From assembly GCF_001043895.1 (NCBI RefSeq), contig NZ_JTHF01000072.1, forward strand, positions 1-64,000: DNA of 64,000 nt. The letters are read 5' to 3'. Source of the DNA: Methylobacterium indicum. Its GTDB lineage: Bacteria; Pseudomonadota; Alphaproteobacteria; Rhizobiales; Beijerinckiaceae. Position 1 is the stretch's first letter. The number at the start of each line of letters is the position of its first letter. This document shows, piece after piece, positions 1-9,094 of the stretch. The notes under the pieces were generated by a model, which saw nothing but the letters and a program-made list of their open reading frames with translations, ran no database searches and was not told where the DNA came from. The translations under genes were made by a program, and so were the position numbers.

Positions 1-28
1 CTCCCCTTCCCCGCGAGAAGCCGCCCCG

Positions 29-394
29 ATGAGACGCGCCGCCACCTCCTTCGCCCTCCTGGTCCTCGCCACCGGTGCCGCATCGGCCGAGCCGCTGCCG
101 GTCGACGAGACCACCTATGTCGAGCGCTCGCTCAACCGGGACGCCACGCTGACGATCGAGCACCCGCCGGTGCCCCGCACTCCCCGCGGGCGCCGGGCGT
201 CGCGCTCGGCCGAGATCGCCGGCTTCTGCCGCGACGGCGGCGTGATCCGGCGCCGGGGCGAGAACGGCGAGATCATCCTGCGCCAGCGCGAGCTGTGCGA
301 CAGCGTCGCGCCGCGCACCCTCTATCCCGGCCATGTCGATCCGCGCCCGGCCTGGCCGGCGGAGCGCTTGGTGGTGGTGCGCACCAAGGGCTGA
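29..394 (+). CDS. Hypothetical exported protein
   Basis: A 121-residue protein starting at the first ATG. Residues 1-20 form a Sec-type signal peptide (Arg-rich start, hydrophobic core LLVLATGAAS, cleavage expected near ASA-EP). The mature part is Arg/Pro/Glu-rich with two cysteines (in GFCRDG and ELCDS), which may form a disulfide after export to the periplasm. No known domain is recognised. It converges on the metalloprotease gene downstream. Third positions are strongly G/C as in its neighbours, so it looks like a real gene; its function is unknown. Confidence 0.6.
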   Translation: MRRAATSFALLVLATGAASAEPLPVDETTYVERSLNRDATLTIEHPPVPRTPRGRRASRSAEIAGFCRDGGVIRRRGENGEIILRQRELCDSVAPRTLYPGHVDPRPAWPAERLVVVRTKG

Positions 395-440
395 TCCCGA
401 CGGCCCCGGAGCCTCGGCTTCGGGCCGGATCCCAGGACCC

Positions 441-1292
441 TCAGCCGTAGCGATGCAGCTCGGTGCCGTGCCGCTTCAGCCAGGCCTCGGGCTCGTCGTA
501 GCCCGGGTAGAGGCGCGCGACGATCGCCCAGAACCGGTCCGAGTGGTTCATCTCGGCGAGGTGGGACACCTCGTGGGCGGCGAGATAGTCCAGCACCGCG
601 GGCGGCGCCATGATCAGGCGCCAGGAAAAGTTCAGGTGGCCGGCGGCCGAGCACGAGCCCCAGCGGCTGCGGGTGTCGCGCACGGTCAGGCGCTTGGGCG
701 TGCGGCCGAGGGCTCCGGCATGGCGCGCCACCGCGGCGGCGAGGTCGCGCCGTGCCTCGATCTCCAGGAAGTCGCGGACCCGCCGCGCCACGTGGGCGGC
801 GGCGCAGGACACCGCGATCACCGGCGTGCCGTCCGGCGCCGTGGCGGCGACGGTGGCTCGCGAAACGGTGGAGGCGTGCACGATCCGATGCGGCACGCCG
901 CGCAGGGGCACGACCGCGCCGGGCAGGAAGGCGACGCGCTCGGGCAGCTTCGCCACCCGGGCGGCGATCCAGGCGCCGTGCGACTCGGCGAAACGCTGGG
1001 CGGCGGCGAGGTCGACGCGCTCGGGCAGGGTCAGGACGATCTCGCCGGTGGCGCTCGACACCCGCAGGGTGATGCGCCGGGCCGCCGCGCGGCGGCGCAG
1101 GGCGACCGGGTAGCAGGTGCCGGCGTGGATGACCGTGATGTGGGAGGGTTCGGGCGCCGACCGGCGCAGGAGCGCGACTCGCATCCCGCCTTTGTAGGAG
1201 GAAGGCCCCTTGCCTGCCAGGGGCGCGCCACGCGCGGCCCGCGCGAGAAGGCCGGCGAACCAGGCGCGCAGGGAGCGGGCGGGCGACGGCAT
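441..1292 (-). CDS. YgjP-type (DUF45/SprT-like) zinc metallopeptidase
   Basis: A 283-residue protein of the YgjP/DUF45 family of small gluzincin-like metalloproteases. The signature WGSC block is followed by the zinc motif HEVSHLAEMNH: two His plus Glu, with a further His as third ligand. It ends in the usual conserved region (YPGYDEPEAWLKRHG). The ATG at 1292 gives an N-terminal extension rich in Arg/Ala; an internal ATG at 1184 would give a protein closer to the family length (about 247 residues) and is a real alternative. The physiological substrate is not known for the family. It probably acts in the cytoplasm. Confidence 0.85.
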   Translation of the reverse strand: MPSPARSLRAWFAGLLARAARGAPLAGKGPSSYKGGMRVALLRRSAPEPSHITVIHAGTCYPVALRRRAAARRITLRVSSATGEIVLTLPERVDLAAAQRFAESHGAWIAARVAKLPERVAFLPGAVVPLRGVPHRIVHASTVSRATVAATAPDGTPVIAVSCAAAHVARRVRDFLEIEARRDLAAAVARHAGALGRTPKRLTVRDTRSRWGSCSAAGHLNFSWRLIMAPPAVLDYLAAHEVSHLAEMNHSDRFWAIVARLYPGYDEPEAWLKRHGTELHRYG

Positions 1293-1377
1293 CGGGGCAC
1301 CCGACGAAACATCCCGGCGCCGCCGGGCGCCGGGAGACGAAGACCGAATCAGGCTCGGAGAAAATCCGCCCGGGCGC

Positions 1378-2655
1378 TCAGGAGGCCTGCCGCAGGTCCC
1401 CCTGCCCGCTGCCGGCGGTACCCTGCATCTCGTGCATGAAGGCGGAGATGCGCGGGGCGATGTTGGCGCGGAAGCGCGAGCCGTTGAAGACGCCGTAATG
1501 GCCGACGCCCTGCTGCAGGTAGTAGCTCTTGCGCTCCGCCGGCAGGTTCGGCGTCAGGTCGAGGGCGGCGAGCGTCTGGCCGACGCCCGAGATGTCGTCC
1601 TTCTCGCCTTCCACCGCCAGGATGCCGCAATGGCGGATCGCCGTCGGGTCGACCGGTTTGTCGCGGTGGCGCATCTCGCCCTTCGGCAGGGCATGCTCGA
1701 CGAAGACCGTATTGACGGTCTGGAGGTAGAACTCCGCCGTCAGGTCCATCACCGACAGGTACTCGTCGTAGAAGTCGCGGTGCTTCTCGGCCGAATCGCC
1801 GTCCTCGTGCACGAGGTGCTTGAACATGTCCCAGTGCGCCGTCAGGTGACGGTCGAGGTTCATGCCCATGAAGCCGGAGAGCTGGAAGAAGCCGGGATAG
1901 ACCTCGCGCCAGGTGCCGGGATAGCCGGGCGGCACGACGGTGATGCAGTTGCGCTTGAACCATTCCGAGCCGCGCTCGGCGGCGAGGCAGTTCACGGCGG
2001 TGGGCGAGCGGCGGGTGTCGATCGGGCCGCCCATCAGGGTCATCGAGGTCGGCACGCCGGACATGCCCTCGGCCTCCATCCGGGCGACGGCGGCGAAGAC
2101 CGGCACCGAGGGCTGGCAGACCGCGATGACGTGCAGGTCCGGGCCGAAGGCCTGGAACATCTCGATCAGGTAGTCGATGTAGGTGTCGAGGTCGAAGCGG
2201 CCGGCCTCGAGCGGCACCATGCGGGCGTCGATCCAGTCGGTGATCATCACCTCGTGGGCGGGCAGCATCGCCTCGACGGTGCCGCGCAGCAGCGTGGCGT
2301 AGTGGCCCGACATCGGCGCCACGACCAGCACCTTCGGCTGGGCCTGGGTGGTCGGACGCTTCAGGGCGCGGTCGAACTTGATCACCTGGCAGAACGGCTT
2401 CGACCACACCACCCGCTCGGTGACGTCGGTCACCAGCCCCTCGACGGTGGTGGTGGGCAGGTTGAAGGCCGGCTTGCCGTAGCGCCGCGTGGTGCGCTCG
2501 AACATCTCGCAGGCGGCCGAGACCGTCCGTCCGTAGGGCGTGTAGGTGATCGGGTTGGCGGGGTTCTTGAACACGAGTTGCGTGGCGTCGGCGGCCGCCC
2601 GGGCCGGCGTCAACATCCAGTGCGCCGCTTCATACCAGAAATACGAGAGATCCAT
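1378..2655 (-). CDS. phaZ: Intracellular polyhydroxybutyrate depolymerase PhaZ
   Basis: A 425-residue protein of the short-chain-length intracellular PHB depolymerase family, which mobilises carbon from native PHB granules. The start MDLSYFWYEAAHW is family-typical and sets the ATG at 2655 rather than the longer frame. The catalytic nucleophile is a Cys (about residue 180, in AVCQPSVP) instead of the Ser of ordinary lipase boxes, as in the Ralstonia PhaZa1 type. The His of HYGVFNG near the C-terminus fits the charge relay. It is divergent from actS across 366 bp. This fits PHB use in an organism whose redox balance is sensed by ActSR, but joint control is inference. Confidence 0.93.
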   Translation of the reverse strand: MDLSYFWYEAAHWMLTPARAAADATQLVFKNPANPITYTPYGRTVSAACEMFERTTRRYGKPAFNLPTTTVEGLVTDVTERVVWSKPFCQVIKFDRALKRPTTQAQPKVLVVAPMSGHYATLLRGTVEAMLPAHEVMITDWIDARMVPLEAGRFDLDTYIDYLIEMFQAFGPDLHVIAVCQPSVPVFAAVARMEAEGMSGVPTSMTLMGGPIDTRRSPTAVNCLAAERGSEWFKRNCITVVPPGYPGTWREVYPGFFQLSGFMGMNLDRHLTAHWDMFKHLVHEDGDSAEKHRDFYDEYLSVMDLTAEFYLQTVNTVFVEHALPKGEMRHRDKPVDPTAIRHCGILAVEGEKDDISGVGQTLAALDLTPNLPAERKSYYLQQGVGHYGVFNGSRFRANIAPRISAFMHEMQGTAGSGQGDLRQAS

Positions 2656-3021
2656 GACGCCACCGTCCACGATTGACCCAGCGACGCGCGCACCCGCCGC
2701 CAGGAGACGCCTGTCCCAACTGGGAGGCCGACAATAGAGTATTGCTATTGGAGAGCAAGATCTGGGAAAAACGAAACGGCCGAAACCCGTCACTGTGCCC
2801 TTTTTACCTCAACTACAGCGCGCATCCCGGAAGTCTGCGCCGCGGTACGAGGCTGCCGCGGGACCTCCGTCGGGTCCCCCGGACCGAAGCGACCGGCATA
2901 CCCGGCTTTCGGCCGGGACCGCGCGATCGACCGCGCCGACGGGGAGGGAACGCACCGGAACCGGGAGGGTTTCCATCGCCCCGCCCTGGGCGTTGGTCGG
3001 CGGCGCACTATCGTCTCGGCG
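2656..3021. promoter_or_regulatory. Divergent intergenic region phaZ / actS
   Basis: 366 bp between two divergent genes. The phaZ-proximal part (about 2730-2800) is clearly more A/T-rich than the surroundings (for example GAGTATTGCTATTGG), which marks the likely promoter zone. The actS-proximal half is GC-rich like coding sequence but I find no credible gene in it. No recognisable operator palindrome was found. Confidence 0.4.
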
Positions 3022-4398
3022 ATGTTCGACATCACGCAGACCGACCCCGTGCGGGACGCCCGCCACCTGCGCCTCGATACCCTGGTGCGGCTGCGCTGGC
3101 TCGCGGTGGCCGGCCAGGGCGCCGCGGTGGCCGGCGCCCATCTCGGCCTCGGCCTGCCCCTGCCGTTCGGCTGGTGCTTCCTCGTCATCGCGGCCTCGTC
3201 CTGGCTCAACCTGACGCTGCGCATCCGCTACCCGGCGAGCCACCGGCTCAGCGACGACGCGGCGGTGCTGCTGCTCGCCTTCGACATCGTCCAGCTCGCC
3301 GCGCTCCTGTTCCTCACCGGCGGGCTGCAGAACCCGTTCGCGCTCCTGTTCCTCGCCCCGGTGCTGATCTCCGCGACCGCGCTGCCTCCGGTCCACACCC
3401 TGGCGCTGGGGCTCCTCGCCGTCGGCCTGTCGACGATGCTCGCCCTCGTCTACCGGCCGCTGCCGTGGTTCGCCGGCGAGACGCTGGAGCTGCCGTTCCT
3501 GTACGTCTCCGGCGTCTGGACCGCGATCCTGCTCGGCACCGCCTTCACGGGGGTCTATGCCTGGCGGGTCGCCGAGGAGGCGCGCCAGCTCGCCCAGGCG
3601 CTGGCCGCGACCGAGCTGGTGCTCGCCCGCGAGCAGCACCTGTCGCAGCTCGACGGGCTGGCGGCGGCGGCCGCCCACGAGCTCGGCACTCCGCTCGCCA
3701 CCATCACGGTGGTGGCCAAGGAACTCGACCGCCAGCTCGGCCCCTCGGCCTCCCCCAGCGTCGCCGAGGACCTGGCGCTGCTGCGCGACCAGGTCGAGCG
3801 CTGCCGCGGCATCCTCGCCAAGCTCACCTCCCTCGACGCCGACCAGGGCGGCTTCATCGAGACCATCACGCTCAGCCACCTCGTCGAGGAGCTGGTGGCG
3901 CCCCAGCGGGCGCTCGGCATCGTCCTCGACGTGACCACCAAGGGCGATGGCCCGGAGCCGGCCTGCCGGCGCAACCCGGGGGTGATGTTCGGCCTGGGCA
4001 ACATCGTCGACAACGCGATCGACTTCGCCGAGAGCTGCGTGTCGATCGAGGCGCGCTGGAGCGCCGACCGGGTCACGCTGGAGATCCGCGACGACGGGCC
4101 GGGCTTCGCCCCGGAGGTGCTGCTGCGGGTCGGCGAGCCCTATGTCAGCACCCGCAGCGCGGCGAAGATCGGCACCGACGGGGGAACGGGGCTCGGCCTC
4201 GGCCTGTTCATCGCCAAGACGCTGATCGAGCGCTCCGGCGCGCAGCTCTCGCTCACCAACGCGGTCGACCCCTCGACCGGGGCGGTGGTGCGGATCGGTT
4301 GGGCGCGTCACATTTTCGAGAGGGAGGCCAAAGGTCTCCGAAACCCGGGCCCGGGGGGCGCCGCACCCCTGACGCAGCCTCCCGGCGTTCCTATATAA
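3022..4398 (+). CDS. actS: Redox-sensing histidine kinase ActS/RegB/PrrB
   Basis: A 458-residue membrane kinase of the RegB/PrrB/ActS family. Six membrane segments occupy about residues 20-185. The quinone-sensing motif GGLQNPF is at residues 100-106. The H-box AAAAHELGTPLATI has phospho-acceptor His219, and the conserved redox cysteine of RegB is present (Cys261, in VERCRGIL). The C-terminal ATPase domain shows an N-box (NIVDNAID) and G-boxes (DDGPGF, GTGLGLGLF). Known role: senses the ubiquinone pool and phosphorylates ActR/RegA to control respiration, carbon and nitrogen fixation genes. It is followed 42 bp downstream by actR. Confidence 0.93.
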   Translation: MFDITQTDPVRDARHLRLDTLVRLRWLAVAGQGAAVAGAHLGLGLPLPFGWCFLVIAASSWLNLTLRIRYPASHRLSDDAAVLLLAFDIVQLAALLFLTGGLQNPFALLFLAPVLISATALPPVHTLALGLLAVGLSTMLALVYRPLPWFAGETLELPFLYVSGVWTAILLGTAFTGVYAWRVAEEARQLAQALAATELVLAREQHLSQLDGLAAAAAHELGTPLATITVVAKELDRQLGPSASPSVAEDLALLRDQVERCRGILAKLTSLDADQGGFIETITLSHLVEELVAPQRALGIVLDVTTKGDGPEPACRRNPGVMFGLGNIVDNAIDFAESCVSIEARWSADRVTLEIRDDGPGFAPEVLLRVGEPYVSTRSAAKIGTDGGTGLGLGLFIAKTLIERSGAQLSLTNAVDPSTGAVVRIGWARHIFEREAKGLRNPGPGGAAPLTQPPGVPI

Positions 4399-4440
4399 AG
4401 TCCTGAACTTGCTGATTGAAAGTTGAAGGAGCGTCGGTTG

Positions 4441-5040
4441 ATGACGCAGTACGGAACACTCAGCCCGGAGGCCGCGACCGGCACCATCCCGGAGGGCGAC
4501 GCCCTCCTCAACCACGCCGACCGCAGCCTGCTGATCGTGGACGACGACAAGCCGTTCTCGACCCGCCTCGCCCGGGCCATGGAGGCGCGCGGCTACCGGG
4601 TCCACGTGGCCGAGAGCGTGGCCGAGGGCGTCTCGGCGGTCGACGCGCAGCCGCCGGCCTTCGCGGTGATCGACATGCGGCTCGCCGACGGCAATGGCCT
4701 CGACGTGATCGCTCGCCTGAAGGAGCGCCGGCCCGAGGCCCGCGGCGTGATCCTGACCGGCTACGGCAACATCGCCACCGCGGTGACGGCGGTGAAGCTC
4801 GGCGCCTTCGATTACCTCGCCAAGCCCGCCGACGCCGACGAGATCCACGGCACCCTGATGGCCGAGCCGGGCGAGCGGGCCGACCCGCCGGAGAATCCGA
4901 TGTCGGCCGACCGGGTGCGCTGGGAGCACATCCAGCGGGTCTACGAGCTGTGCGGCCGCAACGTCTCGGAGACGGCGCGGCGCCTCAACATGCACCGCCG
5001 CACGCTGCAGCGCATCCTGGCCAAGCGCGCCCCGCGCTGA
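4441..5040 (+). CDS. actR: Response regulator ActR/RegA/PrrA
   Basis: A 199-residue partner of ActS. The receiver domain (about residues 28-145) has the acidic pocket VDDDK, phospho-acceptor Asp78 (VIDMR) and the conserved Lys of LAKPAD. A Pro-containing linker leads to the Fis-type helix-turn-helix typical of RegA (NVSETARRLNMHRRTLQRIL). The ATG at 4441 is preceded by AAGGAG with a 9-nt spacer, better than the upstream TTG at 4423. It is cotranscribed with actS and followed by a strong hairpin. Confidence 0.94.
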   Translation: MTQYGTLSPEAATGTIPEGDALLNHADRSLLIVDDDKPFSTRLARAMEARGYRVHVAESVAEGVSAVDAQPPAFAVIDMRLADGNGLDVIARLKERRPEARGVILTGYGNIATAVTAVKLGAFDYLAKPADADEIHGTLMAEPGERADPPENPMSADRVRWEHIQRVYELCGRNVSETARRLNMHRRTLQRILAKRAPR

Positions 5041-5060
5041 CGCGAATGGCGAGGGAAACG

Positions 5061-5096
5061 AGAAGAGCCCGGTGCCGCGAGGCGCCGGGCTCTTCT
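5061..5096 (+). terminator. Hairpin terminator after actR
   Basis: Perfect 12-bp arms AGAAGAGCCCGG (5061-5072) and CCGGGCTCTTCT (5085-5096), with pairing extending inward through the loop. It sits just after the actR stop and before the converging NDUFS4-type gene, so it may work in both directions. The T-run is short (TCTTCT). Confidence 0.75.
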
Positions 5097-5173
5097 CGAT
5101 TCATGGCACGGGACCCATCGGCGGCGATCGGACCGGAGGCGATTGCCGCGGCCGCGCCCGTATTGCCGGTCCG

Positions 5174-5482
5174 TCAGTGCGTCCAGGGCATCGTGCGGTT
5201 GTACTTGAAGTTGTCCGAGTAGGAGAGGCCGCGGCGCAGGAGCTCCTGCGGCTCCTCGACCCGGTAGGCGATGCCCTCCCGGGTGGCGTAGGCGATCGCC
5301 TCGTCCTTGGTGTCGAACTCGAGCCGCACCTGCTGCAGCATGTCCGAGGACGACGTCCAGCCCATCAGCGGCTCGGTCTCGCGCGGGCTCGTCTGCTCGA
5401 ACTCCAGCGTCCACTGCTTCGTCCGGGCGAGGCCGGACTGGGTCGGATCCTTGGCAGGGCGGAAGATGCGGGCGGTCGACAT
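5174..5482 (-). CDS. Complex I NDUFS4-type (18 kDa) accessory subunit
   Basis: A 102-residue protein of the ETC complex I conserved-region family (mitochondrial NDUFS4/AQDQ). The start MSTARIFRPAKDPTQSG, the central WTSSSDMLQQV with FDTKDEAIAYA, and the basic/aromatic tail SDNFKYNRTMPW are all family hallmarks. In alphaproteobacteria this supernumerary subunit is encoded away from the nuo operon, as here. It is expected on the peripheral arm of NADH:quinone oxidoreductase. It lies next to tRNA-Pro, transcribed in the same direction. Confidence 0.92.
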   Translation of the reverse strand: MSTARIFRPAKDPTQSGLARTKQWTLEFEQTSPRETEPLMGWTSSSDMLQQVRLEFDTKDEAIAYATREGIAYRVEEPQELLRRGLSYSDNFKYNRTMPWTH

Positions 5483-5506
5483 CGCGGGCTCTGATCCGTG
5501 GAGAGG

Positions 5507-5583
<77 letters not shown>

Positions 5584-5745
5584 ACGCGTGCACGTGTGCT
5601 CCCGGTTCCTAGTGAAAATCCCCCGGGGGCGCAAGCCGATGCAGAGGCTCCCGCGCGGCATCGCCCCGCCTTGTGACTCCGGTCCCGGCTCGCTAAGGCC
5701 CGGGACCCGGGCCCGCCTGTCGGCCCGCCGGAGACCGTGGCGGCG

Positions 5746-6372
5746 ATGATCGGCAAGCTGAAGGGCGTCGTGGATTCCTACGGCGAGGATTTCGTGATCC
5801 TCGACGTGCACGGCGTCGGCTACGTGGTGCATTGCTCGGCCCGCACGCTGCAGCGCCTGCCCTCCACCGGCGAGGCGGCGGAGCTCGCGATCGAGACCCA
5901 TGTGCGCGAGGACATGATCCGCCTCTACGGCTTCCGGGCCGATGCGGAGCGCGAGTGGTTCCGCCTGCTCCAGACCGTCCAGGGCGTCGGCACGCGGGTC
6001 GCCCTCGGCGTGCTCTCGGTGATGGAGCCGGGCGACCTCGCCACCGCCATCGCCACCGGCGACAAGGGCGCGGTTGCCCGCGCGCCCGGGGTCGGGCCGC
6101 GCCTCGCCGCCCGCCTCGTCGCGGAACTGAAGGACAAGGCCCCGGCCTTCTCGCCCGTCGATCCGGCCCTGATCCAGCTCACCGGGGCGGTGGAGGCCAA
6201 CACGGCGCCCCAGCCGGTGGCCGATGCGATCTCGGCGCTGGTCAATCTCGGCTACGCCCAGGTCCAGGCCTCGGCGGCGGTGGCCGCGGCCCTCAAGAAC
6301 GCCGGCGAGGGGGCGGCCCAGATGGAGGCCAAGACCCTGATCCGCCTGGGCTTGCGCGAACTGGCGCGCTGA
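5746..6372 (+). CDS. ruvA: Holliday junction branch-migration protein RuvA
   Basis: A 208-residue protein with the canonical start [16 protein letters not shown], so the ATG at 5746 is chosen over the GTG at 5737. Domain I is the OB fold. Domain II carries the two helix-hairpin-helix motifs ([16 protein letters not shown] and [17 protein letters not shown]). Domain III (about residues 155-208) is the RuvB-binding three-helix bundle. RuvA tetramers hold the four-way junction and load RuvB. Neither ruvC nor ruvB flanks it, which is unusual because the usual order is ruvCAB. Confidence 0.94.
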   Translation: MIGKLKGVVDSYGEDFVILDVHGVGYVVHCSARTLQRLPSTGEAAELAIETHVREDMIRLYGFRADAEREWFRLLQTVQGVGTRVALGVLSVMEPGDLATAIATGDKGAVARAPGVGPRLAARLVAELKDKAPAFSPVDPALIQLTGAVEANTAPQPVADAISALVNLGYAQVQASAAVAAALKNAGEGAAQMEAKTLIRLGLRELAR

Positions 6373-6408
6373 GGCGCCGGGCCTCCGCCTTCCCTCGCGC
6401 GGCCTTTC

Positions 6409-7773
6409 TCAGGCGGCTTCGCGCGACGGCGTGCCGGCGGCCCGCGGCAGTTCGAGGCGGACGCGCAGGCCCTGCGGCTGCCGGTTCTCGAGGCTGAACG
6501 TGCCGCCATGCGACTGGGCGATGGCGCTGGCGATCGACAGGCCGAGGCCGAAGCCGCCGGCCTCGTTGAGGGTACGGGCGCGGTCGCCGCGCACGAAGGG
6601 CTGGAGCATCAGGGCGCGCTCCGCCTCCGGGATGCCCGGGCCCTCGTCCAGGATCTCGACGGCGACGCGGCCGGGACCGGCCTCGACGAGGCGCACGGTG
6701 GCGCCGCCGGCATACTTGACCGCGTTGTCGATCAGGTTGGTCAGCGCCCGCTGCAATTCGCCGGAGGAGCCGCGCACCAGGGCCGGTCGGAGATCCTCGG
6801 CCTGCACCTCCTCGGCCCGCACCGCCTCGCCGATATCGGCGAAGCCGTCGCAGACCGTCTGCACCACCGAGCCGAGGTCGATGAGGCCGAGGCCCTCCCG
6901 GGACTGGCCGTCGCGCACGAAGGACAGGGCCGCCTCGACGAGGGCGTTCATCTGGTCGAGGTCGCGCAGGAACTGCCGGCGCAGGACCTCGTCCTCCAAA
7001 AATTCCGCCCGCAGGCGCAGGCGGGTGATCGGGGTGCGCAGGTCGTGGCTGATCGCCGCCAGCATGTGGGTGCGGTCGTCGATGAGGCGCAGCACCCGGT
7101 CGCGCATCCGGCCGAGCGCGCGGGACACCGCCAGCACCTCCTCGGGGCCGTGCTGGGGCAGCGGCCGGGCCTCGGTGGCGGTGCCGAAGGCCTCCGCGGC
7201 CTCGGCGAGGCGGGCGAGCGGCGCGGTGAGCGCCCGCGTCGCCCAGATCGACAGCAGGGTGAGCGAGAGCGCGAGGAAGACCAGGGTGATCAGCACCGCG
7301 CTCGTCAGCGGCGGGTGCGGCAGCGGCAGGGGCGGCAGGTCGGCGGAGAGCTGCAGGCCGGCCGGCCCGGCGATGCGCAGGTGCAGGGCGCCGCCGGGCA
7401 TGTGCTCGGCCGAGACGCCGTAGCCCGATCCCAGGGCCGCCCGCAGCCCGGTGATCTCCGGCACCTCGGCGCTGGCGGCCGGGGGGGCGTTCGGCTCGTC
7501 CGCGGGCAGCAGGGTCAGGTGCAGGGCCGAGGCGCTGCGGCGGGCCGCCGCCACCACGTCGGTCCGGTCCTCCGCCGGAGCCGCCGCCACCATGTGGACG
7601 ACGGTGACGAGGCGGTTGGCCAGCGCGTTCGGCCGCTCGTCGGAGCGGCGCAGCTCGGGGCGCAGCAGCAGGAAGGCGACCGTGACGACGACGTGGGTCA
7701 CCACGATCGCGGCCACCACCAGGAGGGCGAGCTGCCCGGCGATGCGGCCCGGCACGGGCCCCCACCGCCTCAT
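6409..7773 (-). CDS. EnvZ-type sensor histidine kinase
   Basis: A 454-residue inner-membrane kinase. TM1 is about residues 12-37, a periplasmic sensor of about 115 residues follows, then TM2 about 157-180 and a HAMP domain. The H-box ISHDLRTPITRL has His243. ATPase motifs are NLIDNAVKY (N-box), DEGPGIP (G1) and GFGLGLSI (G2). It lies 16 bp downstream of an OmpR-family regulator, so the two form one operon. The signal is unknown; Pro/Leu-rich periplasmic stretches give no ligand hint. Confidence 0.92.
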   Translation of the reverse strand: MRRWGPVPGRIAGQLALLVVAAIVVTHVVVTVAFLLLRPELRRSDERPNALANRLVTVVHMVAAAPAEDRTDVVAAARRSASALHLTLLPADEPNAPPAASAEVPEITGLRAALGSGYGVSAEHMPGGALHLRIAGPAGLQLSADLPPLPLPHPPLTSAVLITLVFLALSLTLLSIWATRALTAPLARLAEAAEAFGTATEARPLPQHGPEEVLAVSRALGRMRDRVLRLIDDRTHMLAAISHDLRTPITRLRLRAEFLEDEVLRRQFLRDLDQMNALVEAALSFVRDGQSREGLGLIDLGSVVQTVCDGFADIGEAVRAEEVQAEDLRPALVRGSSGELQRALTNLIDNAVKYAGGATVRLVEAGPGRVAVEILDEGPGIPEAERALMLQPFVRGDRARTLNEAGGFGLGLSIASAIAQSHGGTFSLENRQPQGLRVRLELPRAAGTPSREAA

Positions 7774-7789
7774 GCCGGCGCCCGCCGGA

Positions 7790-8506
7790 TCATGTCGAGA
7801 CCACCTCGGGGGTGAACAGGTAGCCGCCGGAGCGGATGGTCTTGATCATCTCGGGGTTGCGCGGGTCGCGCTCGATCTTCTGGCGGATGCGGCTCACCAG
7901 CACGTCGATGCTGCGCTCGAACGGGCCGGGGGCGCGGCCCTGCGTCAGGTCGAGGAGCTGGTCGCGGGAGAGCACCCGGCCCGGCCGCAGGCACATGGCG
8001 TGCAGGAGGTCGAACTCGGCGCCGGTGAGCGCGACCTGCGCGCCCTCCGGGTTGAGGAGCTGGCGCAGGCCCGCATCGAGGACGAAGCCCCCGAAGGCGT
8101 GGCGGCGCACGCCCTCGTCGTCGCGCCCCGGCGCGGCGGCGCCCCGGCGCAGGATGGCGCGGATGCGCGCCAGCAGCTCGCGCGGGTTGAAGGGTTTCGC
8201 CAGGTAGTCGTCGGCCCCGATCTCGAGCCCGACGATGCGGTCGATCTCCTCGCTCTTCGCGGTGAGCATCAGGATCGGGATGCCGGAGGCGGCGCGCAGG
8301 CGCCGGCAGATCGACAGCCCGTCCTCCCCCGGCAGCATCAGGTCGAGCACGACGAGGTCGACGCGGGAATCGGCCATCAGCCGATCCATCTCGCGGCCGT
8401 CGCCGGCGATGGAGACGCGGCAATCGTTGCCGCGGAGATAGCGGGCGACCAGCGTGCTGATCTCGCGATCGTCCTCGACGATCAGGATGTGCGGTGTCGT
8501 GCTCAC
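7790..8506 (-). CDS. OmpR-family response regulator
   Basis: A 238-residue regulator starting at GTG 8506. The receiver domain (1-120) has acidic pocket EDD (11-13), phospho-acceptor Asp55 (VVLDLMLPG), Thr82 and Lys104 (LAKPFNP). The C-terminal winged helix (about 135-235) carries LTGAEFDLLHAM, the recognition-helix region RSIDVLVSRIRQKIE and the wing IKTIRSGGYLF. It is cotranscribed with the downstream kinase. Its sequence is closest in style to OmpR/RstA-like regulators; its target genes are unknown. Confidence 0.93.
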   Translation of the reverse strand: MSTTPHILIVEDDREISTLVARYLRGNDCRVSIAGDGREMDRLMADSRVDLVVLDLMLPGEDGLSICRRLRAASGIPILMLTAKSEEIDRIVGLEIGADDYLAKPFNPRELLARIRAILRRGAAAPGRDDEGVRRHAFGGFVLDAGLRQLLNPEGAQVALTGAEFDLLHAMCLRPGRVLSRDQLLDLTQGRAPGPFERSIDVLVSRIRQKIERDPRNPEMIKTIRSGGYLFTPEVVST

Positions 8507-8803
8507 GGGAACGCCTTATGCCGCAGTCCGGCTTTTGCTTGAAGCCATCGAAGTGCATCCGTGTGTTGCTGGCCGCCCCCGGCGATACCGTCGCGAGACA
8601 CCCCGGCCGGCACGCGCCAGGGCGCGACACCACCGCGCAGGCGGCGACGGTCCCTGCCGCGGTGCCGCCGCGCCTCCGCGATGGTGCCGCATTCCCGGGC
8701 GAGGACGAAGCGCGAACGCGCATTTCTCGGCCGTCCGGGGCCCCTTTTTTCGGGAAATGCACTAGTGCTGGGCGCCGGACCCGCCCTGACAGGAATTTTT
8801 CCG

Positions 8804-9094
8804 ATGCAGCAGAACCGCCTGTTCGACGACTTCGCCCGCCTGATGACCGACGCGGCCGGCGCCGCCCAGGGCGTGCGCCGCGAGGCCGAGACCGTGGTCA
8901 AGGCGCAGATCGAGCGCATGCTGCGGGACATGGACGTCGCCACCCGCGAGGAGGTCGAGGTTCTGCGCGATCTCGTCGCCTCCCTGCGCGCCCAGAACGA
9001 GGCGCTGACCGCCCGCGTCGCGGCGCTGGAGGCCAAGCCGGCGGAAACCAAGCCGGCCGCCAAGGCCGCCGGTGCCGGCACGGCGACCGCCTGA
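8804..9094 (+). CDS. ubiK: UbiK/YqiC-type ubiquinone accessory factor (BMFP family)
   Basis: A 96-residue protein: residues 1-80 match the BMFP/YqiC family, with NRLFDDFARLMTDAAGAAQG at the start and the coiled coil EEVEVLRDLVASLRAQNEAL. The tail is Lys/Ala/Glu-rich. UbiK trimers bind UbiJ and help assemble the aerobic ubiquinone biosynthesis complex. The ATG at 8804 has AGGA 9 nt upstream (8791-8794), so the much longer open frame upstream is not used. It is transcribed divergently from the two-component pair. Confidence 0.85.
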   Translation: MQQNRLFDDFARLMTDAAGAAQGVRREAETVVKAQIERMLRDMDVATREEVEVLRDLVASLRAQNEALTARVAALEAKPAETKPAAKAAGAGTATA

